DNA of 64,000 nucleotides. Source: Cytospora piceicola. Its lineage: Eukaryota; Ascomycota; Sordariomycetes; Diaporthales; Cytosporaceae. A model generated the notes under the pieces. It did not search any database. It was not told where the DNA came from and saw nothing but the letters and a program-made list of their open reading frames with translations. Positions 36,213 to 48,185 of the stretch are shown here, one piece after another. The stretch covers positions 372,001-436,000 of the forward strand of contig JALQBC010000028.1 of NCBI GenBank assembly GCA_023375675.1, written 5' to 3'. Numbering within the stretch: position 1 is the stretch's first letter; each line of letters starts with the position of its first letter. The translations under genes and the position numbers were made by a program.

Positions 36213-38095
36213 CTAAGCTCCCAAGCCAACCTCGCGTAAGCGCACGTAGCAATGCCTCGGCCTGCTTGTCATGTGCATGACCGAACCATATCCAGATAAT
36301 TCCTCGGGGCACTTCAACAATTCAAAGTTCCATACAAGCAAAGTGACAAAGATTCTCATCTGCAAATAGGCAAGCCTCTTGCCGAAACATGCCCGAGGTC
36401 CCACACTAAAGGCCAGGTGAGGTCCAGCATTCGGGTCAAAGCTGACGCTGTTTTCTTCGGCCCGGAGCCAACGGTCAGGTTTGAATGAACCGATGTCATT
36501 GTTGTCCCACGTTTTCTCCCTTCCCTCCTTCTTGACGGCCTGGCTGGTTGTGCTTCGCCTCGCCTCTTCGATCTGAAAAGCAGGGCTCATCAGCCCGGGT
36601 CCGAGTTGCAAGCACAGAACATCGGTACCCTTGGGTATATGATGCCCCAAGAGTTCTGTATCGACTACCGACTCGCGATCAATCATGGGAACAGAGCCGC
36701 TGGTTCGTAGAGATTCGTCCAGCCATGCGTCGAGGTATGAGATTCGCGTTTGCGTAATCTCCTGCGCCGTTGGATTGCGCCTTTGAGACTTGGCTTCTGC
36801 TAGTCCGTCCTGTAAATCCTCTCGCAGTCTAGTTTGCTCATCTGGATGATCTGCCAGAATCTTCACGATCCAGCAAAGAGAGGTTGAGGTAGTATCGGCG
36901 CCCGCAACATTGAAGCCAAATGCCTGTAAGGACACGAGAATGAATTGTGTCAGTCGACCGATTTGTCTTTTCGAACCACCTTTGTCAAACAACTTGGAGT
37001 TTCAGAGCACTACTTTACCTCGTCAATCATTACTTTGGAGCAATACTCTGGCAGCCGCCCTTCTTTGGACGCATTTTCCTTTTCCCGTCGAACCATGAAA
37101 TCAACGGCGGACTTTTCCGTGTCGGTGCCGGACTCTATCCTCTTCGCAGCTCCTTTCAACTCCTCGATAACGAACGCGTCCTTGATTTGTCTGGCCTTTC
37201 GCATGTATGGTCTTCGGATGACGTATTCCCAACGCAGGCTCGGCCATATGCTTCCCTGCACTTGCTCTATGGACTCGGTAACATCGATGAATGCGCGAAT
37301 GACCTCGTCCATCTTCCCGGCGGGGAACTTCATCACCTGCTCCGGCTTGGAGGCACGACTCCGGAGCTCGTCAATGGACAACGCGTTTAACGATTTGACC
37401 GCAGTGGACGAAGCCTCGAGTGCGCTATGCAGGAATGTGGGACCGTACGCAAAGCCAAGAACGGCGTCGAGCACGGCGTGATCCAAGTCATCGTTGGCAG
37501 CCCAGGGCCTACCCTCGGCTATCCTGCTCTTGGCACGCCATAGCTCGATTAGTTCCAGCGCCTCGCGGTGAACCGTGGGACCCGCTACGCCGTTCAGGAA
37601 AGCGGGCGACATGGAATCCTGAATCAGCCGCCGCTGCGCCTTGTGCCTCGCATTGGTCAATTGGCGGATGTGATGGTCGGGCCCTAAGTATTTGAGGAGC
37701 TCGATGGCCTTGCTGGACCTGTCGAACTCCTTGCGGCGTAGGAGGTCATTCGCCTCGCGGTAATCAGCCAGTATCACGATGGGCTTCCTCAGGGGGCTAT
37801 AGAAAAGCTGCGCGATCGGGGTGTTGAGCGACTGGACCGTTTCCAGGAGGTAGGTGATGAAAGTGCCCTCGGCCGCCTCGATATGTGAAAGCATGGCAGG
37901 TACATCTCCGAGGAGCCTGCGAGCCGAGTCTTTGTTATATGGTATGCCCGGAATGGGTCTGGGGAGGAGCGATTGATAGGCCAGCCACAGAAGCAGCGTG
38001 ATACCGATGAGGATGGAACCAAGTGAGTCAGGCTTCGCTTGAGAATGCAACAATTGCCGCACGTCCGCGACCAAATCAGTGTTGGAAAAGCCCAT
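36213..38095 (-). CDS. Cytochrome P450 monooxygenase, paralogue 3 of 3
   Basis: Two exons on the minus strand (38095-37019 and 36923-36213; 95-nt intron, phase 0) give 595 residues. The anchor is at about 25-42, then LPRPIPGIPYN, VILADYREAN and KEFDRS. The I-helix is AGADTTST, ExxR is ESLR, and the heme loop is FSVGPRACFG. The catalytic residues are intact. Intron position and motif string match the copies at 33025 and 927, so it is a tandem duplicate. The copies look too diverged to trigger RIP (which usually needs about 80% nucleotide identity), consistent with their survival. The substrate is unknown. Confidence 0.9.
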
Positions 38096-40155
38096 GACGA
38101 TCGAACTCGGCGGCTCGCACCAGCAAAGACGCGTCTCGAGCTCTATCTTTTCTTAATACAAGTGTATGATCGAAATGTCCTGGCTGCTGGAGCGTGTATA
38201 AGTCCCAACGTCGCCACCCAAGTCCATATAATTTTGCTGTACGCAATACGCATATATAGTAGTTCTACGTACTTGAAAATGCTCAACGCCCGGGCAGATT
38301 ACTCAGTTTGCCTATCAGCTTCTGCAGTGGATGACATTAAGCAGGCGTAGCAGCCCCTCAAAGTCATCCTTGCTGACAGGAATGATAGGGTAATGACAGA
38401 TTGAATAATTCCTGGTTGTGGGGCCGTGTTACGGTTACATATGTATTACGGTCAGCGAATCGGATAAATTGAACACGCAAAAGGTCGGGGACAAATTTGG
38501 CCCGCTTCCGCAGCCACGGCTCACAAGTCACACATGCACGGATGCCCGCCCGCGACTGTCACGCAGTCATTCTACTTTATGCTAGCAGGCCACTGGCCGT
38601 TTCCCGAGGGTCTCAAATGTTAGGCTTCAATGACCCTTCAATCAGAAACCGGTATGTGCCGAATCAGAACTCAACTCGGCCTCGCCTGAGGCTTAGGCTC
38701 GTTATAGCCACGATTGGGCTATATGTATGGGGCAGCCATGTATCACAGCAGCCATTTCAGGAACAAGTGAGAAAGCTCTGTTCTTGTCGACCTCACCAGA
38801 ACACTCAGTGCTAGTAGCATGGCATGGTACTCCCCAAGCCATGACCTTTTGCAACCCGGTACCTGGGAAGTAGGTAGATAATGAGAGTGTCCGCAACTAG
38901 CCTGATTAACTTCAGTCGAGCATAGAGATGTCAGTGGAATTCAATAATTCCCTACCTAGGTAGATAGACCAGGGTCAATAAGGGGCGTCAAGGTGATAGG
39001 TGAGGACACAAAGCTGAGCGGGGGTGTGAACTTAGAAACCCCATGGCCTCAAATTTAGAATATCGGGTATCACTTTGAAGAGTCTTTGGAGATGAGTCAC
39101 AGGAAGGCTTCATATCCAAGCCTTAAATCCTTCAACTGGCCCAGGTACGAGCATGGGTGGCCTGGCCCCCTTCCGATCTCGTGCGACTAGAGGGATCACT
39201 TTTGGGTGGAACAAATAAACAGTTTCGTTCCGGGTATGCCTGGAACGTCATGCGCCTCACCTGTTCCAGCGCGAGTTGGCAGAACTTGGAGGACTTCAGG
39301 GCGAATTCTGAACCACTTGGTTTGTTCAGTACCCTAGGGTAATGGATTAGATTGAATATACATCCATCCATCCACAGGCTTTTGCGAAGAGTAATTTTGG
39401 GTACGTATCCTTGGTACGTATCCTTGAAATCCTTCAAGCTCGTTCAATTTTCTTTTTCCAACCATTTGTTGATTCTTTAACTAGCATGTATACTCTTCTA
39501 TTGTAAATCATCAGGCAAGCCACAACCGGATATGTCTGTGTTGCACACCATCCGGAATCTAATAATAGCCCAAGAAGTACCGCTGTAAGAAACACTTACA
39601 ATCAGCTATTAAAGAAGGATCTAGTTCCGTCAGATTCCTTCAGTTATAGCCTGATTTGGTTCATAACGGATCACTGCTTAGTGCTCCCTACCAACCGGCC
39701 CATTCCCCTCATGAGAACTCAGCGTAGGGGATCGCAGCCTCAGCCGCTTCCCCGAGAGGTGTGTATAGGTTCTTAGCCCCCTCCGTCCCAGCCCTGGAGG
39801 CCGGGTGTGCCAAGCTGAATAATCTTTCGCCACAGTCGTTCCTCAACTGGTCCTGTCAGATCAGACGCCAATCCGGAGGCAATGTTGGACGGCAAGGCCG
39901 CCCGAATCCTTCGTAATCTGTTGCTTCCCGCTCTAGACTCACGAAGGAAGCGATTTCTGCCACATGGTGGACTGGCAGAGCTAAGGAGGAGCTATTATAA
40001 AAAACGAGGCGCCAAATGTTTTCCAGAAATCTCTTCAACGTCCTACTCAAGCCAGAGCCTGATACCATCTCAATTGTGTATATAGCTCAACCTGATAGAT
40101 CGAGCCCTGCATATTATCTCTGTATCAGGAAAACAACCAAAGCTTCATACGCAGG
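38096..40155. other. Two-kb intergenic region
   Basis: Divergent promoter region of a P450 (minus) and a secreted FAD oxidase (plus). It contains CCTAGG palindromes at 38955 and 39333 and a duplicated GGTACGTATCCTTG at about 39399-39425. No convincing gene on either strand. Confidence 0.5.
40079..40085 (+). promoter_or_regulatory. TATA-like box of the FAD oxidase gene
   Basis: TATATAG lies about 71 bp upstream of the ATG at 40156. Confidence 0.4.
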
Positions 40156-41968
40156 ATGAAGATCACGGCAGACTTTTGTATCAGTCGGCTCGCGGTAGTC
40201 TTATGTGCTACGACCCTACCTGCAGCAGCTGCTGCACCAGGGCCTCGGGCCCAATCATCAAAACCTGTGTGCCGCACTCTACCTAGCGACAACACGTGGC
40301 CAAGCGTTCAAGATTGGAACAAGTTCAACGTCAGTCTCGGAGGCAAGCTCATCCGCGGAATTCCCCTGGCACAGTCATGTTTCGGGCAGCGTTCGGATAC
40401 CCTCGAGTGCAGCGAAGTTCGAGAAAATTATACCGCCCTGGAGCCATAGTAAGTAATCTTAAAGACCGAGACATGTCCTCCGCACCATGAAGGATTCATT
40501 CGTACTGACAGCTTGCAGCTACCAAAACCCTACGAACGTGATGAGCCTGTATTGGCTGAATAACACATGTAGCCCCTTCGAGACACACGGGACATGCACC
40601 CTTGGAAACATAGCTCCCTACGCAATATCCGTCGATGGTGCAGATGCAGTGGCCGCAGGCCTTCGCTTCGCCAAAGAAAAAAACCTTCGAATCACCGTCA
40701 AGAACACAGGCCACGATATTCTCGGCCGTTCGGCAGGCAAAGGCGCACTGGAGCTGTGGACGCACCACCTCAAGGATATCACTTTTCTCAACTACAATAG
40801 CCCGGGCTACAAGGGCCCGGCTGTAAAGCTTGGCACCGGAGTCCAGGCTTTCGAGGCTTACGAGGCTGCCAGCTCGCATGGACTTCGAGTGGTCGGTGGA
40901 TCTTGTCCCACGGTCGGTTTGGCGGCCGGCTTCGTCCAGGGCGGCGGCCACGGGCCCTTGGGCTCTACGTACGGGCTGGGAGCCGACAACACCTTGGAGT
41001 TCGAGGTCGTGACGGCCGAGGGCAAGCATCTCACGGCGACTCCTACCCAACACTCGGATCTGTACTGGGCGCTCAGCGGTGGTGGGGCCGGAAATTACGC
41101 TGTTGTTCTGGCCACGACGGTCAAGGCTCATGCTGACGGCCCCATTGCCGGCGCGACCTTGTCATTCCTGAACACAGACGATGCTGCGTTCTGGGCAGGG
41201 ATTTCTGCCTGGCTGAAGTACCAAGTTGTCCTCAACGCCATACCCGGTTTCAGCAGTCTCTGGGAAATGACCAAGGATATCTTCCGCATCACGTACATTA
41301 CACTGCCTAACGGTGGGGAGGCCGACGTGTCGTCCGCATTGGCCCCTTGGATGGACCAAGTCAAAGCTCTCAACCTCACAGTGGATAACTACGTGACGGG
41401 TGAGAACCCCGGATTCTATGAGCACTTTCAACAATTCCAGACAGACACGTACTCGACCAATAGCTCGCAAGGAAGCCGCCTGATCTCGGCCGCAGATCTG
41501 GCCAACAACATGACCAACCTCGTGACGGCGCTGCGCGACATTGTGTACGACGAGACGGTCGTCGGAGCCATCTCGGGGATATCCAACAATTTCTCGCACG
41601 CGAGCGTGGGCAACAAACCGGGCTCGAACGCGGTGCTGCCGCAATGGCGAGATGCATTGTTCACCATCAACATGGTCGGCGCGTTCGAGCCGAGCATCTC
41701 GAGTGCCGAGCTCGCGCGGATCCAGAGCCTGGTGAACGGCTGGCAGCTGCGGCTCCGAGAGATCACCCCGGGCAGCGGCACGTACATGAACGAGGCGATC
41801 TACGACTACCACTACTGGAAAGAGGATTATTACGGAAGCACGTACGAGGAGTTGCTGGCCATCAAGAAAACATACGATCCGCAACATGTACTCTGGGCGC
41901 ATGCAGCTGTAGGCAGTGATGATTACTGGATTGCAAAGGAAGATGGAAGGCTGTGTCGCGCGGAGTAG
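40156..41968 (+). CDS. Secreted BBE-like FAD-linked oxidase, bicovalent type
   Basis: Two exons (40156-40448 and 40519-41968) give 580 residues. The N-terminus is a signal peptide (SRLAVVLCATTLPAAAAA, cleavage probably near residue 27). The PCMH FAD domain shows KNTGHDILG (His attachment) and GGSCPTVGLAAGFVQGGGHG, whose Cys is placed as the second (6-S-cysteinyl) FAD link of berberine-bridge and glucooligosaccharide oxidases. The BBE C-terminus has NEAIYDYHYWKEDYYG and a YDPQHVLWAHAAVG-type end. The family performs O2-dependent oxidations or oxidative cyclisations. The bicovalent centre and the secretion signal contrast with the FAD oxidase at 3416-5122. Probable late tailoring enzyme; substrate unknown. 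Confidence 0.9.
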
Positions 41969-42991
41969 ACTAGCTCGGTACCAAGGTAGACGTGAGCATT
42001 TCCATATGTACTTTTCCAGTTTCTCTCTTCTTCATCGTCTATATAGACCCTTAGATGCCGTGGTTCTCCACAAACTTTCAGGCCAAAGCACTTTACATAA
42101 GGCACTTTGTTTTCTCAACTCATCTGTTTTCTTCTATTTTCTTTTCTTTCATCAATTACAAGAATACTCCAATAGTTGTTCATGTACATGATTTATATAG
42201 ATACAATTCAGAATTCTTATCATCAAGATAAATATACAGAGATGATCAAACATGAGTGAGTTCTGCACGATCTTTGAGAAGTGTTAATGGATTAATTGTA
42301 AAAAAGGGAGGGTGGTATCAATGCACACATGTAGCGGAGGATATATCGGGCTTGGAAATGATAGACTTTTAAGGTCTCTTTTACTGCAATTCACCCGACC
42401 CAGTCATTAGTTCTACCCAGGATGCTCCGTTATACTCGGCGTCCCTTGGAATGTTTTTTTGTATGTGGAGTGACCAGATGGACGTATATGCAACAGATAC
42501 CAGTACCTACGGCCGTATAGGGGTTGGTACCCTTAGGTACGTATACATATATCACGATGGTCACTCAGCGTGAGCGTTTTGGTATCTTGGTACCTAGGTA
42601 CCTACCTAGGTAGGCAATTAAGTGATGCACTCAAGTGACACTCTGCTCAGACGCTTTATAAACCCTAACCCGCATTCTTTGCATACGGGCCATGTTACAT
42701 ACTTACTTAAGTAGGTATAGTCGGCTTGTTAGTTCCTCCGAAGTGATTCGGTTTGTGTCACCCTGCCTGCTTACTTAGGTATGAAATCCTTCAGAATAAC
42801 GCTACGTTGACCCTTTCCAATGCCAAAGTTGGAACTCTTTGGACATCTGGAAGTCTCGCCAGGAAGTTACGACCAACTCGTTTTGCTGCACACGTCCCAT
42901 GAAACAGCATTTTGCGTTGCAGTCTCCTCCTACAGGGAACTATCCTTCGCGCTCTTCTTCCATCCTCTTTGCGTATGAAAATATTGTCACA
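41969..42991. other. Intergenic region upstream of the MFS gene
   Basis: No gene recognised. It has a dense run of overlapping TACCTAGGTA palindromes at about 42590-42612 and several GGTACC/TACCT motifs. Confidence 0.5.
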
Positions 42992-45036
42992 ATGGACCCT
43001 TCAACCCCGGTAGGCTCAACCCATGAGCCGCGGCTCGTTGAATCATCAACGAACGATGGGCGCGATGATCACCTCCCAAATCCGCACCAAATATCAGAAG
43101 GAGAGCATGACTATCCCGGCAACTTCAGATTATATCTTATCCTCCTCGCCCTGTTCATGACAACTTTCTTGGTACCCTCAACCTGCCTTCCTCCATGTTT
43201 CTTGTGGCAAAAACTAACCCCGAGACGCACCTAGGCTGCGCTAGACCTGGTAATAAAACCTTGGAACCCGCCCCTGGCTCCTGGACCCCGAGCCTCTCAA
43301 ATCCACCGCAATGCCAGGCCACCAAGTTCTGACCTTGCAAATTCTTATTAGGGAATCGTCTCGACTGCTATTCCCAGAATCAGCAGCGAGTTCAAATCGC
43401 TTGATGAAATTGGATGGTATGGTGGCTCATACTTCCTGACCATCGGCTGCTTCTCCAGCTTCTGGGGCAAGATCTACAGGTACTTCGACGGGAAATACAT
43501 ATTCCTGGCCACAACATTCATCTTCTGCATCGGTAGTCTCGTCGCCGCCACCGCCACTAATAGCACTGCCCTCATCGTGGGGAGAGCCGTCGCTGGCGTG
43601 GGAGGAGCTGGGATCGTCGGCGGTAGCTATGTCATAACGCATCAGATTGCGCGTCCGGAAAGACGTCCAGCACTTACCGGTCTCATCGGTGCCGTCTTTA
43701 TCTTCTCATCCATCTTGGGCCCCATAATCGGAGGTGTCTTTACTTATGAGGTGTCTTGGCGATGGTGGTAAGCACTTGAGCCATCCTCGTACACGCTATC
43801 CAGGACCCTCAACCGATTATCAGATTGCAACACTTGCTAACGTATTATTAGCTTCTACATCAACCTCCCAGTCGGTGGAGCTGCCATGGTCCTGGTACTT
43901 TTCTTAGTCCGCCTGCCCAAGCATGCAGCTCCTGAACATGCCAGCTCCCGCGAGATCATCTTGCAGCTGGACTTCCCCGGCATGGCTGTAATGATCGCGG
44001 CCTTGGTCTGCTTTGCTCTAGCTATGCAATGGGGAGGAACAGAAAAGGCTTGGAGCGACGGCTCCATAGTCGCTTGCTTGGTTGTCTGGATCGTACTCAC
44101 GGGTGCCTTCGTTGCCGTGCAAGTCTACCAAGGTGACTACGCCATGATCCCTCCGCGCATATTTGCCAATCGGATCGTCTGGGCGAACTGCCTATACGTC
44201 TTCTTGTGAGTGAGGCTTCCACATACCTGTCCTGCAGCCAGACGTGGATACATGTAATCAGTCTAACGCTTGGGAAGCATCAACGGTCCCAACTTTCTAG
44301 TTATCTACTACCTACCTGTCTATTTCCAGTCCATCAAGGGCGTGGACGCTATTCAGTCTGGTGTCGATATCTTGCCAGCAGTCTGCTTCTTCGCTCTAGG
44401 CTGCCTGAGCGCCGGTTGGATCATTGGCAGGATTCACTACTGGCAACCATTCCTGGCAGCGGGCGCCCTCTTATCAGTCGTGGGCTCAGCCCTAATCTAC
44501 AGTCTCGAAGTCGACACCGCTCAAGCATGGTACTTGGGAAGCCAAGTGGTATTCGGCTTCGGTGCCGGTGGCAGCAGCCAGGTGCCCATGATCGCCATCC
44601 AGGCCTTCTCCAAGCCACGGGACTTGTCAAGTGCTACAGGGCTAGTTCTGTGTGAGTAAAATGATTGAGAGAACATTCAGATCTTGATTTTGGAGGATAC
44701 TTACAGTGTGGAATAGTCTTCCAACTGGTCAACGGCCTCTACTTCATATCCATGGGACAGGCCATCTTTTCGAATCGACTTCTAGAGGTTCTCCCACGAC
44801 TCGCACCGGGTGTCGACACTGGGCTCGTGCTCAGTACAGGCGCAGGTGATATTCATCAAGTTTTTGGCGGACCATTGCTGACTGGCGTGCTCCAATCATA
44901 TATGGTGGGTTTAAAAGCAGCATTCGCATTAGGCCTCGCTGCTGCTGCGTTATGTGTAGTTATTAGCATGTTGGCGCCGATGAAGAAGTTACCAGCAAAG
45001 GCGGATGACAACAAGGAGGTGATTGTGATGGGATGA
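42992..45036 (+). CDS. MFS efflux transporter, 14-TM DHA2-type
   Basis: Six exons (42992-43171, 43235-43249, 43352-43767, 43852-44205, 44278-44651, 44717-45036) give 552 residues in frame. Exon 2 is a 15-nt microexon encoding AALDL; it restores the family pattern FMTTFLAALDLGIVSTAIPRI-like, which is broken without it. Other signatures are the GRAVAGVGGAGIVGG glycine motif, SWRWCFYINLPVG (the conserved loop of fungal 14-TM drug:H+ antiporters) and FFQLVNG near the C-terminal bundle. The last intron acceptor is taken at GGAATAG (44716), not the earlier TTACAG, because only it keeps the frame and gives LVLFFQLVNG. Likely plasma-membrane export of the cluster product or self-protection. N-terminal tail about 45 residues, acidic and polar. 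Confidence 0.88.
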
Positions 45037-46017
45037 GCTGATTGCCTTCCGTTAGGCGGGAGTTCTTTGCTCCTCTGAAATCGGCTATAAGTAACAGAAG
45101 CGCTCTCTACGGACGCACACCTGTCGTCGACTATAATTGGCTACCTTAAAGGTCGATAGTAAATATGGCAGCTTTAATCAGTAAAAGTAGCATCATCCGA
45201 AATTTGTATATAGATGGATATTTGGGCCTTGGACTCAAGTCGAGTGTGGACATGCCCGCATAGGGAACAGGGATATGGCTTGATGAGAGCTGCATATCGG
45301 AAAATCGGGTCGAGTGTGACATAGCAGCCATGTACTGTGTAGATACATTATATTGTGGGACTCTGTCACTGACCTACCGAGTCCAGTGGTGTGGACATGT
45401 ACTTGGGTGTATATTGCTACTCGGTGGTCCTGCAGCCATGTTGCAGAGCAAATACGTAGATATTACTTGCCCGATAGATCCTGCCTCTTGCATAAAACTG
45501 AGCCTTTCAGGCTGAGGATAGCAAGCTGTCTGGCACCTCAGCACCTGCGACATCTGGACAACAAGAGTGCGTGCAGTTCTCGTGAACCAACAACAACTGC
45601 GGATAGTGACCCACACACACAGGACACAGTGCACCCTGCAGTTCCCAGCCTTCTTCTGGCTAACCAATCTGACCAACCAATTTGACACTATTCATCCAAC
45701 CAACCAGCCAACCAACCTGATGTACATGTATAGTTGAGGGCGCAGAGGATGCAATCTAGCGGTCCGACCAACATGGATCCGCAGTTCCAATGAACTAACG
45801 AACCAACGAACGAACGCTTACTGTAATTTTTGTTAACTCCTCTTCCTACAATTTGTTGTCTCAGCAAAACCTGCCCTCGACACTCGTTGACGGATTCTTT
45901 TATTCTTCTTTCTCTTCTCTTCTATGTTCTTTTTCCCACCCAACTCTTCTCCTTTGCGTCATACTATCTCAAGCCAGCGAAGCAATATTTGCCCATCTCA
46001 GTGCCCCTTCGCGTGCT
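45037..46017. other. Intergenic region
   Basis: No gene. It contains CCAACCAAC-type and AACGAACGAACG simple-repeat tracts at about 45695-45815. An in-frame ATG at 45853 upstream of the next P450 would only add a non-family leader. Confidence 0.5.
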
Positions 46018-47814
46018 ATGGCTCTGCTCTTGACCGCTGCTGTGGTGATCTTGGTACTTGTCACTGCATTTACCCTTCACTCTTCGATATGTTTGCTCCA
46101 GAACTATCTTGCGGCACGTAAGATTGGCGTACCAGTACGCATAATTCCCGTCGACCATATCAACTCCCTCTGGTATCTTGTGAGCCAAAGACTGGCATCT
46201 GTGCTCAGAAGACTTCCTTTCGGCCTTGCAGACAACAATATCACTAAGTACAACTACCTTGGATTCGAGATCCCAATCAGATGGAAGAGCCACGAGGAGA
46301 TGGGCGATGCCTTCATCTTGTGCTCGCCTGCGAGGAACTGGCTATATCTGGGTGATCCGGACGTAATCACCACCATGATGAAACGATACAGCGATTTCCC
46401 CCACGATTCAGAGCTCACAGCCATGCTCGATGTTTTTGGGCCCAACATTTCCACTGTGAGTTATACCCACGCCCTTGAAAGTGGTCAGCTTCTCCTGACA
46501 TGAATTACCCACAGGCCCAAGGCGCAGATTGGAAAAAGATGCGCAGACTGGTGTCCTCCTGTTTCAGCGACTCAAACCTCGAGCCCGTCTGGCAAGAGAG
46601 CGTCTCTCAGGCCGTCGATATGGGTCGGTACTGGAGCTCTCGCGCATCTGTTGAAACAACAGCCCATGACACCCGGACGCTGTCCCTCAACGTGATGTCA
46701 AAGGCTGGCTTTGGAAAGGTATACCCTTTCAAAGGCCACCATGAAACACAGATCAAGCTACAAGGCAGTACCATCAGCTACAAAGACGCTCTACAGACGA
46801 TTCTTGAGAACAGTATCATGATTATGGTGCTAGGCACAGGGTTCCTAGCAAAGCCATGGCTACCTCGCACTTTGAGAAATCTTCACTACGCCTGCTCTTC
46901 TTTCCAGGGGTATATGACGGAGCTTTATGAGGCGGAAAAGAAGACCGCGGCTGAAGGGGGTGTGTCCGACCGTAATCTCATGACCTCTCTCGTGCGGGCA
47001 TCTCAGCAAGATACGGATGAAAGTCTGACCGAGAGTGAGATCTATGGCAACAGTGAGTTTCCCTCAAGCCCTGCCTTGTGCCTCTAGGCAACCAGAGCTG
47101 ATGTCCATCCCTCTAGTGTTTGTTTTCAACTTCGCCGGCCACGACACAGCAGCTCATATGTTTGTCTGGATCATATACTTCCTGGCTGGGAACCCCGAGG
47201 TCCAAGACTGGCTCAATGAAGAGATCCAGCATGTCTTTGGAAATCGCCCACAGGAGGAATGGAATTACAGGGCCGATTTCCCTCGTCTCAAGCGCTGTCT
47301 ATCCATTGTGTTTGAGTCACTGCGCCTTTATACGCCCGTTGGTCTCGCAAAGTGGACAGGCAATCATTCAACAACGCTTCAGGTTGGCGAAAAGACTCTC
47401 GTCATCCCGCCGAGAACAATGGTCGTCCCAAGCCATATGTCCGTGCAGACAGATCCGAAGTACTGGGGCTCAGACTCTCTTACCTGGCGGCCGTCGCGGT
47501 GGATCAAGGCCGGGACGAATGGCCGCAGCGACGTGAACGGCGAAGAATTCATTACTGCCCGTCGGGGCACGTTTCTTCCTTGGGCTGATGGCGTGCGCGA
47601 CTGCCCCGGCAAGAAGTTTGCACAAGTCGAGGCTGTCGCTACGATAGCGGCGTTGTTGAAGGATTGGAGGGTGGACCCTGTGACAGCTCCCGGGGAGTCA
47701 CTCGAGGCTGCCCGGAAACGAGTACTAGACTTCATTGTTGAGGATACTGGCATGGTTCTTCTCGTTCAGTTGCTTCATCCAGAACGTTGTCCTTTGGTCT
47801 GGAGGAAGAGGTGA
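46018..47814 (+). CDS. Cytochrome P450 monooxygenase (FxPWxxGxRxCPG type)
   Basis: Three exons (46018-46455, 46515-47052, 47117-47814) give 557 residues. The start MALLLTAAVVILVLV is a typical membrane anchor. The I-helix is FAGHDTAAH, ExxR is ESLR (VFESLRLYTPVG), and the heme loop FLPWADGVRDCPG has the PW and CPGKK features of a P450 subgroup distinct from the four others here. A WRPSRW segment lies before the heme loop. The preceding MFS gene is on the same strand about 1 kb away. All motifs are intact; substrate unknown. Confidence 0.9.
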
Positions 47815-48185
47815 ATCACGACGGCCTCGGCATTTTACCGGTGATTCAGCCAAAAGACTGCAAGGTCGTACTCTCGAACAGCGTGACCCACAACCCATAT
47901 CTTGCAATCCAAATCGCCCACTCTGCAGCCGCAAATAATTCTGCCCTTAAGTTTGGCAGTGTCCCTGGCTTTGTTCGCCATGCTTTCCATAATGTGTGCA
48001 TGCGTCACAGACGGTGTCGAAGCCGCCTCGGCAAGCCCAGCTTCTTCGACAGTGGCCTCAGCCTCGCCCTTCTTTCCGGTAGGGTCTTCTGTCAAGCTGA
48101 CCAAGAATTCTGTCATTCGTCGTTCTCGTAGATGGTCCCATCCTTGGGATCCTTCTTCGGCTTCGTATTGGGGATCTTCTTGTAG
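47815..48185. other. Short intergenic region
   Basis: No N-terminal half for the truncated oxidoreductase downstream is present here. On the minus strand (about 48195-48118) a peptide-like stretch YKKIPNTKPKKDPKDGTIYE ends at a stop. It may be a relic of an unrelated gene fused to the breakpoint. Confidence 0.35.
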
